A DNA stretch of 64,000 bases from an uncultured Paracoccaceae bacterium (GTDB lineage Bacteria > Pseudomonadota > Alphaproteobacteria > Rhodobacterales > Rhodobacteraceae). The stretch spans positions 62,001 to 126,000 of the forward strand of contig CATOSU010000005.1 of NCBI GenBank assembly GCA_951812615.1, written 5' to 3'. Shown here in pieces: positions 8,690-17,549 of this stretch. Position 1 is the stretch's first letter, and each line of letters starts with the position of its first letter. A model generated the notes under the pieces. The model saw only the letters and a list, made by a program, of their open reading frames with translations. It did not search any database and was not told the DNA's origin. Position numbers and translations under genes: made by a program.

Positions 8690-10407
8690 CAGGGCCCGGC
8701 GCAAAACCGGTGACGGTCGGCATTGTCATGCTGGTCCACACCGCGTTGAACCGCGCCGAACAGGTGGCCCGGCACTGGACCGCGGCGGGCTGTCCCGTTG
8801 TCATCCACGTTGACAAGAACGTTCCGCGCGCCACGTACAAGGCGTTCGAGCAGAAGATGTCGGATGACCCGCAGGTCTTGTTCTGCAAGCGCCACAGGTG
8901 CGAATGGGGTACGTGGGGTATCGTCGCTGCTTCGCAGGCCGGGTCTGAGCTGATGCTGCAGAAGTTTCTGGACGTCACCCATGTCTACCTCGCCTCCGGG
9001 TCCTGTCTGCCTTTGCGCCCGATCGAAGAACTGAACGAATACCTGACCGCCCGCCCGCGCGTGGATTTCATCGAAAGCGCAACGACGGCCGAAGTCCCCT
9101 GGACCGTAGGCGGGCTGGACGAGGAGCGGTTTACGTTGCGCTTCCCGTTTGCGTGGAAGAAACATCGCTACCTGTTCGACCGCTACGTGGATCTGCAGCG
9201 CTTACTGCGGCTTCGGCGCAAGATCCCCGGCGGGCTGGTGCCGCATATGGGTAGTCAGTGGTGGTGCCTGACGCGGCAAACGCTGTCGGCTATTCTGCAG
9301 GATCCGGAACGTCCAACCTATGACGCCTATTTCCGGCAGGTCTGGATCCCTGACGAAAGCTACTACCAAACGCTTTCCCGGGTGTATTCGTCCCGGATCG
9401 AAAGCCGGTCACTGACGCTGAGCAAGTTCGACTTTCAGGGCAAACCGCACATCTTCTACGATGATCACCTGCAATTGTTGCGTCGGTCGGATTGTTTCGT
9501 CGCCCGCAAGATCTGGCCTCATGCTGAACGACTGTATCAGGCATTTCTGTCCGATAATGCAGCGGCAATGAAACGGACGGAGCCAAACCCCGGCAAGATC
9601 GACCGGATATTCGCCAAGGCGGTTGAGCGCCGGACACGCGGCCGGGCGGGTCTTTATATGCAAAGCCGCTTTCCCAACGTGGACTGGGAAAACGGAGTAA
9701 CGAGCAACCCCTATTCGGTGTTCGAGGGGTTTGCCGAACTATTCGAAAACTTCGAATCCTGGCTGGCCAAGGCCACGGGCAGCCGGGTGCATGGGCATTT
9801 GTTTGCGGAAGACCGGGTGGAATTTGCCGGCGGCCAGCGGATGATCAACGGTGCGCTCAGCGACAGCGCGGCCAAGCGCGACTATGATCCGCGCGCCTTT
9901 CTGACCAGCCTGATCTGGAATACGCGCGGCGAACGGCAATGTTTCCAGTTCGGTCCGCACGACAACAAGAAAGTGGGCTGGCAAATCGCGCGTGACCCGA
10001 ATGCGCAGATATCGGTGGTCACCGGCGCATGGGCTGTGCCGCTGTTCCGGTCGAACAAGAACTTTGCCGATCTTCGCCGCGAAGCTGCCGAGCTGCAAAA
10101 GATAGAAAGCAAGCATCTGGAGGAACTGCGGTCCACCTATGCCAAGGCGCGGATCCGGATCTGGACAATGGCGGAATTCATCGAAGCCCCGATGGAACCG
10201 CTGCAAACGATCATTGACGAAATCGGCCTGTCCCGGCCCCGGCGTCTGAGTGAAGCACCGACGATGGTGGATCTCGAAGGGTTTGGCCAGTTCCTGCAAA
10301 ACCTCAAGAACCAGGGCATGCATCCCTACCTGATGGGCGATTTCCCGGTCGAGAAGGGGCCGGTCAATATGCCGAAATCCCCGCGCAAACCGTATCTCGT
10401 GCAGTAA
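8686..10407 (+). CDS. Core-2/I-branching N-acetylglucosaminyltransferase-like protein with extra C-terminal domain
   Basis: The N-terminal 270 residues resemble the Branch family (beta-1,6-N-acetylglucosaminyltransferase, GT14): VGIVMLVHTALNRAEQVARHW, VIHVDKNVP, HRCEWGTWGIVAASQAGSEL, YLASGSCLPLRP, and MGSQWWCLTR. The remaining 300 residues form a second module seen with this enzyme in Rhodobacteraceae (I recall it as DUF5928) whose role is not known. Total length 573. Start GTG overlaps the upstream stop. Branching enzymes of this family act on glycans in animals; in bacteria the acceptor is unknown, here probably the exported polysaccharide. Confidence 0.8.
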   Translation: MTGPGAKPVTVGIVMLVHTALNRAEQVARHWTAAGCPVVIHVDKNVPRATYKAFEQKMSDDPQVLFCKRHRCEWGTWGIVAASQAGSELMLQKFLDVTHVYLASGSCLPLRPIEELNEYLTARPRVDFIESATTAEVPWTVGGLDEERFTLRFPFAWKKHRYLFDRYVDLQRLLRLRRKIPGGLVPHMGSQWWCLTRQTLSAILQDPERPTYDAYFRQVWIPDESYYQTLSRVYSSRIESRSLTLSKFDFQGKPHIFYDDHLQLLRRSDCFVARKIWPHAERLYQAFLSDNAAAMKRTEPNPGKIDRIFAKAVERRTRGRAGLYMQSRFPNVDWENGVTSNPYSVFEGFAELFENFESWLAKATGSRVHGHLFAEDRVEFAGGQRMINGALSDSAAKRDYDPRAFLTSLIWNTRGERQCFQFGPHDNKKVGWQIARDPNAQISVVTGAWAVPLFRSNKNFADLRREAAELQKIESKHLEELRSTYAKARIRIWTMAEFIEAPMEPLQTIIDEIGLSRPRRLSEAPTMVDLEGFGQFLQNLKNQGMHPYLMGDFPVEKGPVNMPKSPRKPYLVQ

Positions 10408-10413
10408 CCCGCC

Positions 10414-11856
10414 ATGTCCGGACCGTTTGAATACTTCGTGATTTTCGCTGAAATGCGGACCGGGTCGAATTTTCTGGAAACCAACCTGAATGCGTTCGAC
10501 GGCATCGCCTGCCTTGGTGAAGCGTTCAATCCGCACTTTATCGGTTATCCGAACCAGACCGACCTGTTGGGCCTGACTCAGGCGGATCGCGAGGCCAATC
10601 CGCAGGCGCTGATCGACGCGGTGCGTCAAGAAGAAGACGTCATCGCTGGTTTCCGCTTCTTCCACGACCATGATCCGCGCGTGCTGCAGGCGATTCTGGA
10701 AGATCCGTCCTGTGCCAAGATCATCCTCACGCGCAACCCGCTGGATAGCTATGTATCGTGGAAGATTGCGCGCGCCACCGGGCAATGGAAACTGACCGAC
10801 GTCAAGCGGCGCAAGGATGCCAAGGCGCAATTCGACCCCGAAGAATTTACCCGCCACGTTGAAGCGCTGCAGGATTTTCAGGTGTTGCTGCTGAAACAGC
10901 TTCAAGCCACCGGGCAAACGGCATTCTACATGGCTTACGAAGATCTGCAGGACGTGGCGGTCGTGAACGGGCTGGCGCGTTGGCTGGGAGTGGGAGAGCA
11001 GCTGAAAAGCCTCGACAAAAGCCTCAAACCTCAAAACCCTACACCGGTCGTTTCCAAGGTTGCCAATCCCGACGTTATGCTTGCCGGTCTGACGGAGCTG
11101 GACCGGTTCAATCTGAACCGCACGCCCAATTTCGAACCGCGGCGTGGCCCGGGGGTGCCAACTTATGTGGCCGCCCCCGAAACGCCGTTGTTATACCTGC
11201 CGGTTCGTGGCGGACCGGAGGAGGAAATAACCCGGTGGCTGGCTGAGCTTGATGATGTAACACCAGACCAACTGCTGACCCGTGCCAATCAGAAACAGCT
11301 GCGACAATGGAAGCGTGCCCGCCCCGGGCACCGAAGTTTTACGGTTCTGCGGCATCCTGTGCCGCGAGCGCACGCGATGTTCTGCCGCCGCATTCTGTCC
11401 ACCGGACCCGAAAGTTTCGAACATATCCGGGAAACCCTGAAGAAGCAGTTCAAACTGCCCCTGCCTAAGGACAAGCCCGGCGGATCATACACAAGGGCCG
11501 TTCACCGGGAGGCATTCGAAGGATATCTTCGATTTGTCCGGGCCAATCTGGCCGGGCAAACCGGGATCCGCGTGGATGCGTGCTGGGCCACGCAGGCACA
11601 GGCGCTGGCAGGGTTCGGCGATCTGGTCCTGCCGGATTTCGTTTTCCGGGAATCCGAGATTGCCGGGGATCTCACCGCTCTGGCGCGAAAACTGGGTGCG
11701 AAGGACGTGACGATCCCGGATATCGCCCCGGATCCAGCGCCGTTTTCACTTGATGAGATTTACGACGAGGCGCTCGAAGACCTCGTCGCAGATGTGTACC
11801 AGCGCGACTACCTGATGTTCGGGTTCGGCCCGTGGAAGGACAGTCAGGCCGCCTGA
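10414..11856 (+). CDS. Sulfotransferase (NodH/Stf0-like), apparent tandem domains
   Basis: Protein of 480 residues. The N-terminal half has PAPS-sulfotransferase features: a 5'-phosphosulfate loop FAEMRTGSNFLETNLN (Arg15-Ser18) and a 3'-phosphate-binding strand IILTRNPLDSYVSWKIA. The C-terminal half contains a second sulfotransferase-like stretch, HRSFTVLRHPVPRAHAMFC, then ILSTGPESFEHI and RDYLMFGF near the end, suggesting a degenerate or second catalytic domain. It lies six bases after the branching transferase, so the product is likely a sulfated polysaccharide. Whether the second half is active cannot be judged, because a clear 5' loop is missing there. It converges on ptsN with a 13-bp overlap of coding ends. 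Confidence 0.8.
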   Translation: MSGPFEYFVIFAEMRTGSNFLETNLNAFDGIACLGEAFNPHFIGYPNQTDLLGLTQADREANPQALIDAVRQEEDVIAGFRFFHDHDPRVLQAILEDPSCAKIILTRNPLDSYVSWKIARATGQWKLTDVKRRKDAKAQFDPEEFTRHVEALQDFQVLLLKQLQATGQTAFYMAYEDLQDVAVVNGLARWLGVGEQLKSLDKSLKPQNPTPVVSKVANPDVMLAGLTELDRFNLNRTPNFEPRRGPGVPTYVAAPETPLLYLPVRGGPEEEITRWLAELDDVTPDQLLTRANQKQLRQWKRARPGHRSFTVLRHPVPRAHAMFCRRILSTGPESFEHIRETLKKQFKLPLPKDKPGGSYTRAVHREAFEGYLRFVRANLAGQTGIRVDACWATQAQALAGFGDLVLPDFVFRESEIAGDLTALARKLGAKDVTIPDIAPDPAPFSLDEIYDEALEDLVADVYQRDYLMFGFGPWKDSQAA

Positions 11857-12308
11857 ACCGGCTGCGCTTCGGTCAGGATGGTGTAGATGGTCGCCGGATC
11901 CGGGTTGGCGCGCAACTTGGCGCAGACTGACGAGTCCCGCAAAGTCCGTGATACCCGCGCCAATGCCTTGAGATGGTTCACCCCTGCATCCTTTGGAGCA
12001 AACAGGGCAAACGCGATGTCGATCGGTTGGCGGTCGACGGCACCGAAATCGATCGGTTTCTCCAGCAACACCACGCCTCCGACGACGTCCTCCAGATTTT
12101 CAAGCCGCGCATGCGGCAAGGCGACACCGTGGCCGACACCGGTCGGGCCAAGGCTTTCGCGCTCCATCAGGGCGTCGACGACGGTCGGCGCATCCAGCCC
12201 AAACGCGCTGTGGGCCAGATCGCCGATTTCCTGAAACAGACGTTTCTTGCTGGAGGCCGCGGACATGACACGAACCGCTCCAGGCTTGAGAATCGCCGAA
12301 AGTTCCAT
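11844..12308 (-). CDS. ptsN: PTS IIA-like nitrogen-regulatory protein
   Basis: Cytoplasmic EIIA(Ntr) protein of 154 residues that accepts phosphate from NPr and regulates metabolism by protein contacts rather than sugar uptake. Active-site His is residue 66 in GVALPHAR; ESLGPTGVGHG precedes it, and NHLKALARVSRTLRD follows. Starting at MELSAIL gives the usual length and has GGAG about nine bases upstream; an earlier in-frame Met adds nine atypical residues. Transcription follows hpf after a 46-bp gap, the usual rpoN/hpf/ptsN neighbourhood, although no rpoN gene is present here. Confidence 0.94.
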   Translation of the reverse strand: MELSAILKPGAVRVMSAASSKKRLFQEIGDLAHSAFGLDAPTVVDALMERESLGPTGVGHGVALPHARLENLEDVVGGVVLLEKPIDFGAVDRQPIDIAFALFAPKDAGVNHLKALARVSRTLRDSSVCAKLRANPDPATIYTILTEAQPVQAA

Positions 12309-12354
12309 ACAAATTCGCTCCGTTTCAGCCCGCAACGGCGGGCCTGGCTATTTC

Positions 12355-12918
12355 CTATGGGTCGATCCAGCCGATGTTTCCATCGTCCCTGCGATAGACC
12401 ACGTTCAGGACATCTTTACCTTCGTTTCGGAACACCAGAACGGGTGCTCCCGCCAGTTCCATTTGCATTACTGCTTCACCAACTGACAAGCGTTGGATCC
12501 GGGTTTCCATCTCGGCGACGATAATAGGCTGCAGCGTTTCCGGCTCTGCCTCGTCCGCCCGATTTTCCGAAGCGAGGATATACGAGGGCGCGTCGTAGAG
12601 TTCAACCGGTTCGCTTCGTTCCCGATGGTGGTTTTTCAGGCGCCGCTTGTACCTTCGGAGCTGTTTGTCCATTTTTTCACAGCACGAGTCGAAAGCGGCA
12701 TAGATTTCAACATCATGGGCCCGGGCCTGCGCATTCAGTCCTGTCGACAGGTGGACGGTGGTTTCGCAAACATATTCATGGCCCGACCGGGAAAACACGA
12801 CCTGAGCGTCGGTCGGTCTCTGCGCGTACTTTTCGACAACTGAGCTCAGTTCTCCTTGTACGTGAGTTTGCAGGGCAGCGCCGATGTCGATCTGTTTTCC
12901 GGTGATGTGATACTGCAT
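12355..12918 (-). CDS. hpf: Ribosome hibernation promoting factor, long form
   Basis: Protein of 187 residues. The N-terminal 100 residues are the ribosome-binding fold (MQYHITGKQIDIGAALQTHV; the basic CCEKMDKQLRRYKRRLKNH). After an acidic linker (ENRADEAEPETLQP) comes the C-terminal dimerisation domain (IQRLSVGEAVMQMELAGAPV ... VVYRRDDGNIGWIDP). The long form dimerises 70S ribosomes into inactive 100S particles in stationary phase or starvation. Located between lptB and ptsN. The 243-bp upstream gap presumably holds its own promoter. Confidence 0.95.
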   Translation of the reverse strand: MQYHITGKQIDIGAALQTHVQGELSSVVEKYAQRPTDAQVVFSRSGHEYVCETTVHLSTGLNAQARAHDVEIYAAFDSCCEKMDKQLRRYKRRLKNHHRERSEPVELYDAPSYILASENRADEAEPETLQPIIVAEMETRIQRLSVGEAVMQMELAGAPVLVFRNEGKDVLNVVYRRDDGNIGWIDP

Positions 12919-13161
12919 TCATGATCCTCGTTCTTGAAAACATCCAACATGCGAACCGCCCGGTGGAGCGGAAAAGCCTGTCAGATGCGGGAAACCGGCA
13001 CCCTTTGTGATCCTGTCATTTTCTGTCCCGAGAAGGACTGCGTGAACCGGAAAATGGCGGATCTCAAAATTGCCATGAATTCATTTGAGGCGACCTTGCC
13101 CGTGTCTGTCAATCCAAACCGTCATAGAATTGGACAAACCGGTTTGCGAAACGTTTTCCGA

Positions 13162-13923
13162 TCAGGAAATGCGGAAACTGTCGCCAAGATAGACCCGGCG
13201 GACATTTTCATTTTCGACCACATCCTGCGGTGTGCCGGACATCAGTACCTGACCGTCGTGGAGGATATAAGCGCGGTCGACGATTTCCAGTGTCTCGCGC
13301 ACGTTGTGGTCGGTGATCAGGACGCCGATGCCGCGCTTTTTGAGGTCCGCGACCAGGTGCCGGATGTCTCCAACGGAAATTGGGTCGACGCCGGCAAAGG
13401 GTTCGTCCAGCAGCAGGTACTTTGGATCCGCGGCCAGACACCGGGCAATTTCAACACGTCGCCGTTCCCCGCCGGACAGGGCCAGAGCCGGCGCGCGGCG
13501 CAAGTGTTCGATGGAGAAATCCGACAACAGTTCCTCCAGCCGCTCACGGCGTTTGTGCCGGTCGCTCAGCGTGATGTCGAGAACGGCGGAAATGTTGTCC
13601 TCGACGCTCAGCCCCCGGAAAATCGACATTTCCTGCGGGAGATAGCCGATGCCCATTCGGGCGCGGCGATACATCGGCAGCGTCGTCGCATTCTGCCCGT
13701 CGATGGTCACTGTGCCGGCTTCGGGAAAAACCAGCCCGGCGATGGCGTAAAACGATGTGGTTTTGCCGGATCCGTTTGGACCCAGCAGGGCCACCACCTC
13801 GCCCCGGTCCAGCGACAGGGTGACATCCCAGATGACCATCCGTTTGCGAAACGACTTGCGGATCCGTTCGACGCGCAGACCTGCGGACCCCTCGGCGACT
13901 TTCAGTTCCGGTGGCGCCATCAT
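13162..13923 (-). CDS. lptB: LPS export ABC transporter ATP-binding protein
   Basis: Cytoplasmic ATPase of the LptB2FGC machine that extracts LPS from the inner membrane and pushes it along the LptA bridge. Length 253. Walker A GPNGSGKT (residues 49-56), Q-loop GYLPQEMSIF, signature LSGGERRR (149-156), Walker B YLLLDEPFAGVDP and switch His in LITDHNVRETL are all intact. Its ATG overlaps the lptA stop (ATGA). The order kdsD-lptC-lptA-lptB is the standard proteobacterial LPS export operon. Confidence 0.97.
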   Translation of the reverse strand: MMAPPELKVAEGSAGLRVERIRKSFRKRMVIWDVTLSLDRGEVVALLGPNGSGKTTSFYAIAGLVFPEAGTVTIDGQNATTLPMYRRARMGIGYLPQEMSIFRGLSVEDNISAVLDITLSDRHKRRERLEELLSDFSIEHLRRAPALALSGGERRRVEIARCLAADPKYLLLDEPFAGVDPISVGDIRHLVADLKKRGIGVLITDHNVRETLEIVDRAYILHDGQVLMSGTPQDVVENENVRRVYLGDSFRIS

Positions 13924-14408
13924 TCGCCCTTCGGGTTGAGGATGGTTTTGACCCGACCGGTCATTTGCGCGGTGCCCGAGACAAGGTTTACGGTCATTTG
14001 TTGCGCGGTCAGTGCATTCGGCCCCTGCGTCAGCAGGACATTACCGGACATCACCACAACGCCGCTGTCGATGGAATAATCTGCTCTCTCGGCCTCGGCG
14101 GCGTCTTCTCCGCTGACCAGGGTTACACCGCCCGTTGCTTCCAGCCGGTCGATGCCGCCTTCGGGTTTATACACGACCAGAAGCCGCGGCGCTGAGAGAC
14201 GCATCAGCCCCTGTCCAACGATAACGTTGCCCTGAAACACCGCTTCGCCAGATGTCTGATCGACATCCAGGTTATCCGCTGTAACTTCGACCGGGGCATC
14301 CGGATCCGCCTGAACCGTTCCAAACCCGATCTTTGTGCCCTGCGCGGAGGCACCAACGGCCCCCACTGCAAGCGTTAGACACAGAACGATCGTTCGAAAC
14401 TGGAACAC
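13920..14408 (-). CDS. lptA: LPS transport periplasmic protein
   Basis: Periplasmic OstA-like beta-jellyroll protein of 162 residues that polymerises into the bridge carrying LPS between membranes. A signal peptide (LCLTLAVGAVGASAQG) is followed by the typical PVEVTADNLDVDQTSGEAVFQGNV repeat core (quoted in part: EVTADNLDVDQTSGEAVFQG), DRLEATGGVTLVSGEDAAEA and VVMSGNVLLTQGPNALTAQQM. It is three bases downstream of lptC and overlaps lptB by four bases. Confidence 0.94.
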   Translation of the reverse strand: MFQFRTIVLCLTLAVGAVGASAQGTKIGFGTVQADPDAPVEVTADNLDVDQTSGEAVFQGNVIVGQGLMRLSAPRLLVVYKPEGGIDRLEATGGVTLVSGEDAAEAERADYSIDSGVVVMSGNVLLTQGPNALTAQQMTVNLVSGTAQMTGRVKTILNPKGE

Positions 14409-14411
14409 GGG

Positions 14412-15011
14412 TTATCTTTCCGGCTGTTTCGGATCGTATAACAGCCTGATCCCGTTTTTGAAAACGATATGCAGGCCGTCCCTTTCGTTTTCGGATGTGA
14501 TCTCCATGGAACCGGCGCTGAATTCGCCCAAAGGGCCGTTGCCGTGCACCTGTCCCGGCGAGCTGGCCGCGGATTCATCCAGTTGCGCGGTCAACAGGTC
14601 TGTCCGGATGACATAGCCGGTCGAAGTATCGATCACGACGTTCTCGAACAAAGTGGCGCGGCCGATCTTGTCCTCCAGCGTTCCCTGCGTTGCGCGCATT
14701 CGGATCATCTGCCCGCGCTTACCTTCGAGACGAGCTTCGATCTCGCGCGCCTGTGCGGGCTTGTCTCCGATCGGCGGGCTGACCGTGGCCGCAGAAATGA
14801 AAATGTCGTCGCCTTTGCTGGAGGTCCCGGTAAAGGCCGGTGCCGTGATCTGCTGATCGCGCAGGCGGTCGGCGATTTCGCGATCGGCAAACGGAATGGT
14901 CGCATCCGGATCAACCTTGCGTGACAAGAGAAACAGCGTCGACAACAACCCGAGCGCGGCCAGCGGCAGCAGAACCTTCAGAAATGTGACCCAACGTGAG
15001 TACCGGTCCAC
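14412..15011 (-). CDS. lptC: LPS export inner-membrane/periplasmic protein
   Basis: Bitopic protein of 199 residues with an uncleaved N-terminal transmembrane helix (FLKVLLPLAALGLLSTLFLL) and a periplasmic LptC jellyroll (FADREIADRLRDQQITAPAF; EIEARLEGKRGQMIRMRATQ). It docks LptB2FG to LptA. The C terminus VFKNGIRLLYDPKQPER is typical of the alphaproteobacterial form. Gene order and three-base spacing to lptA support the call; primary-sequence conservation of LptC is generally low. Confidence 0.92.
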   Translation of the reverse strand: MDRYSRWVTFLKVLLPLAALGLLSTLFLLSRKVDPDATIPFADREIADRLRDQQITAPAFTGTSSKGDDIFISAATVSPPIGDKPAQAREIEARLEGKRGQMIRMRATQGTLEDKIGRATLFENVVIDTSTGYVIRTDLLTAQLDESAASSPGQVHGNGPLGEFSAGSMEITSENERDGLHIVFKNGIRLLYDPKQPER

Positions 15012-15024
15012 TGCGCGCCTCCGG

Positions 15025-15984
15025 TCAGGCCAGCCCGGCCCGCAGGCAGTCGTGGATGTGCAACAGCCCCAGAGCTTGTGGTCCGGTTTCGGGATCGACG
15101 ACGAACAAACAGGTAATCTTGCGCCGGTTCATGATTTCCACGGCTTCCTCGGCCAATGCATCCGGCGCGATTGTCTGGGGCGTTTCGGTCATTACATTTC
15201 GGGCGGTCAGATTCAACAGACCGTCCATATTCCGCCGCAGGTCGCCGTCGGTAATGATCCCCTTGAACGCACCGCCATCGGTCTGCACGCCGGCCACGCC
15301 AAATCCTTTCCGGCTGATTTCCAGCAGCGTTTCGCTCATCGGCGTATCCAGCGACACCATCGGGATCGCTTCGCCGGAATGCATCAGATCCTGCACCTTG
15401 CTCAGCCGCGCACCCAATTTTCCGCCCGGGTGAAATTCACGAAAATGCTCGGGCGTGAACTGTCGGTGTTCCATCAGTGCGATTGCCAGCGCATCCCCCA
15501 GCGCCAGTGTCATCGTTGTTGAAGATGTTGGAACAATGTCGATCCCACAGGCTTCGCGGGCTTGCGGCAACACAAGCGCAATGTCGGATTGCTTCAGCAA
15601 AGTGGACCCTGCACGGCTGGCAACACCAATCAGCGGAATTCGAAACCGGCGCGTGTAGGCCACGAGGTCTGACAATTCCGGCGTTTCTCCGGAATTGGAC
15701 AACACCAACGCCACATCACCCTGCGCCATCATCCCCAGATCGCCGTGGCTGGCCTCGGCGGGATGTACGAAATGCGCTGGCGTCCCGGTGCTGGCAAAGG
15801 TGGCGGCGATCTTTCGCGCGATGTGCCCGGATTTACCCATGCCGCTGACAATCACGCGGCCCTTCGCCTCCAGCATGAGTTCTACCGCCTGAGCGAAGCT
15901 CTGATCGAGCGACTGCTCCAGCGCAGCAAGCGCTTCGGCTTCGGTCTTAATCACGCGGCGTGCGGTTTCAACAAAGCTCTTCAT
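15025..15984 (-). CDS. kdsD: D-arabinose 5-phosphate isomerase (KpsF/GutQ family)
   Basis: Converts ribulose 5-phosphate to arabinose 5-phosphate, the first step of Kdo synthesis for LPS. Length 319. An N-terminal SIS domain contains VIVSGMGKSGHIARKIAATF and the SNSGETPEL phosphate-binding loop; two CBS domains follow (about residues 205-319: VQDLMHSGEAIPMVSLDTPM and VMTETPQTIAPDALAEEAVE). The ATG overlaps the stop of rnd by four bases. Position directly before lptCAB matches the common Kdo/LPS export operon. Confidence 0.94.
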   Translation of the reverse strand: MKSFVETARRVIKTEAEALAALEQSLDQSFAQAVELMLEAKGRVIVSGMGKSGHIARKIAATFASTGTPAHFVHPAEASHGDLGMMAQGDVALVLSNSGETPELSDLVAYTRRFRIPLIGVASRAGSTLLKQSDIALVLPQAREACGIDIVPTSSTTMTLALGDALAIALMEHRQFTPEHFREFHPGGKLGARLSKVQDLMHSGEAIPMVSLDTPMSETLLEISRKGFGVAGVQTDGGAFKGIITDGDLRRNMDGLLNLTARNVMTETPQTIAPDALAEEAVEIMNRRKITCLFVVDPETGPQALGLLHIHDCLRAGLA

Positions 15985-16595
15985 GAGTGCGCAAAAATGT
16001 CGATTTCGGGCCAGCCGGCCAGGTCCAGTTGAGCCCGGGTCGGGAGAAAGTCAAAGCAAGACTGTGCCAGCCCGGTTCGTCCTTCGCGTGCCAGCCTTCG
16101 GTCCAGCTCTTCACGCAGCTTGTGCAAGTACAGCACGTCCGAGGCCGCATAATCGAGTTGTGCATCGGTCAGGGCTTCGGCGCCCCAATCGCTCATCTGC
16201 TGCTGTTTGGAAATGTCGAGGCCCAGCAATTCCTGTGTCAGGTTCTTCAATCCGTGCCGGTCGGTATAGGTCCGGACAAGGCGACTGGCGATCTTGGTGC
16301 AATAAACCGGCGCCGTCAGTGCACCGAACGCATGATACAGCGCCGCAATGTCGAAGCGGCCGAAATGAAACAGCTTCAGCACATCCGGATTTTGCAGCAT
16401 CGCCGACAGGTTCGGTGCTTGTATCTGCCCCTTGGCCACCTGCACGATATGCGCGTTGCCGTCGCCCCCTGACATTTGCACGACGCACAGCCGGTCACGA
16501 TGTGGGTTCAGCCCCATCGTTTCACAGTCGATGGCCACCACCGGCCCCAGATCCAGCCCGTCCGGCATATCGTTCTGATAGAGATGGCTGGCCAT
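15981..16595 (-). CDS. rnd: Short ribonuclease D-like 3'-5' exonuclease
   Basis: Protein of 204 residues comprising only the DEDD exonuclease domain, without the HRDC domains of long RNase D. Exo motifs: VVAIDCETMGLNPHRD (ExoI, Asp/Glu), LKLFHFGRFDIAALYHAFG (ExoII, Asp) and QLDYAASDVLYLHKLREEL (ExoIII, Tyr/Asp). Likely trims RNA 3' ends. The ATG at 16595 follows a GGGGG stretch; an upstream in-frame TTG would add four residues. Its stop overlaps the kdsD start, so it may be co-transcribed with the LPS genes. Confidence 0.9.
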   Translation of the reverse strand: MASHLYQNDMPDGLDLGPVVAIDCETMGLNPHRDRLCVVQMSGGDGNAHIVQVAKGQIQAPNLSAMLQNPDVLKLFHFGRFDIAALYHAFGALTAPVYCTKIASRLVRTYTDRHGLKNLTQELLGLDISKQQQMSDWGAEALTDAQLDYAASDVLYLHKLREELDRRLAREGRTGLAQSCFDFLPTRAQLDLAGWPEIDIFAHS

Positions 16596-16655
16596 CAAAA
16601 CCCCCAATTCGTCGTCTTTCCTGGCGCCTTACCTAAGCCTGACGGAGCGCAAATT

Positions 16656-17549
16656 CTAGGCACCTTTCCTGCGGCGTTCCCGCCAGACCACCAGTAATCC
16701 GCCGGCGACGATAAGACCGGCGCCGGGATAGAGGTCGGCCCATGGTGCTTCCTGAAAGAAAATCCAGCCCAGGACAAAGGCAATCGGGATGCCGAAATAG
16801 GAAAACGGAGCCAGGTTGCTCTGTTCCGTCATCCGGAAGGACACGACCAGCGCCAGCACAGCGCATCCGCCGAACCCGCCCATCGCCACGATCCAGATCA
16901 GGTCAGTCGTGGCAGCCAAAGGTGAAAACCCGCCCACCATCATCGCCAGTGTAAATGCGCCCACGACGGCAAACAGCGAAGAGTACAGGTTGACCAGCGG
17001 GCTGGGCACCTCCTCGTCGATGCGCCGCGCCAATACGCCAACCAGCGCATAGCAAAACCCCGCCGCGATCGGGGCTATTGCAGCCCATGTAAAGGCATCT
17101 GAGCCCGGCCTGGTTATCCAGATGACGCCAAAGAACCCAACCAGAACCGCCACCCAGCGCACCCACCCAACTCTCTCGCCGAGCAAGGGCACAGCCAGTG
17201 CGGTCATGAAAATCGCGTTCGAATAGGACAGCGTGGATGCGGTGGCAAAGGCCAGACGCCCGAGCGAGTAATAGAACAGGAATTGTGCAATCGTGACGAC
17301 CAGACCCCGGAAAATGGCCAGCGGCCATTGCCGGATGACGATGCGCCTCCCGTTTGCATGCCAGTCCCGTGACCACCAGAGTGCGATGACGCTGGGGATC
17401 AGGCCAAATACGTTCCGGTAGGCAGACAGTTCCGCTGCGCCATAGCTGTCAGACAGGTGTTTGATAATCAGACCCATGAAATCAAACAGGGTCAGGGCCA
17501 GCAGCGACAGCAAAATGGCAGGTACAGGGTTGTTTCGCCTGTCAGGCAT
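16656..17549 (-). CDS. EamA/DMT-family transporter
   Basis: Inner-membrane protein of 297 residues with about ten hydrophobic segments arranged as two EamA repeats (first near residues 10-140, second near 155-290; for example AILLSLLALTLFDFMGLIIK and PYFGIP-type loop FSYFGIPIAFVLGWIFF). It ends in a basic tail RERRRKGA. DMT-family proteins export small metabolites and amino acids; the substrate cannot be read from sequence. It overlaps the aldehyde dehydrogenase by eight bases and may belong to the same transcript as the peptide-type ABC transporter. Confidence 0.87.
   Translation of the reverse strand: MPDRRNNPVPAILLSLLALTLFDFMGLIIKHLSDSYGAAELSAYRNVFGLIPSVIALWWSRDWHANGRRIVIRQWPLAIFRGLVVTIAQFLFYYSLGRLAFATASTLSYSNAIFMTALAVPLLGERVGWVRWVAVLVGFFGVIWITRPGSDAFTWAAIAPIAAGFCYALVGVLARRIDEEVPSPLVNLYSSLFAVVGAFTLAMMVGGFSPLAATTDLIWIVAMGGFGGCAVLALVVSFRMTEQSNLAPFSYFGIPIAFVLGWIFFQEAPWADLYPGAGLIVAGGLLVVWRERRRKGA

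Noticed and set aside
12934-14079. A 381-codon plus-strand frame across lptB and lptA
   Set aside because: It is antisense to intact LptB (Walker A, signature, Walker B) and LptA; no protein-like features.
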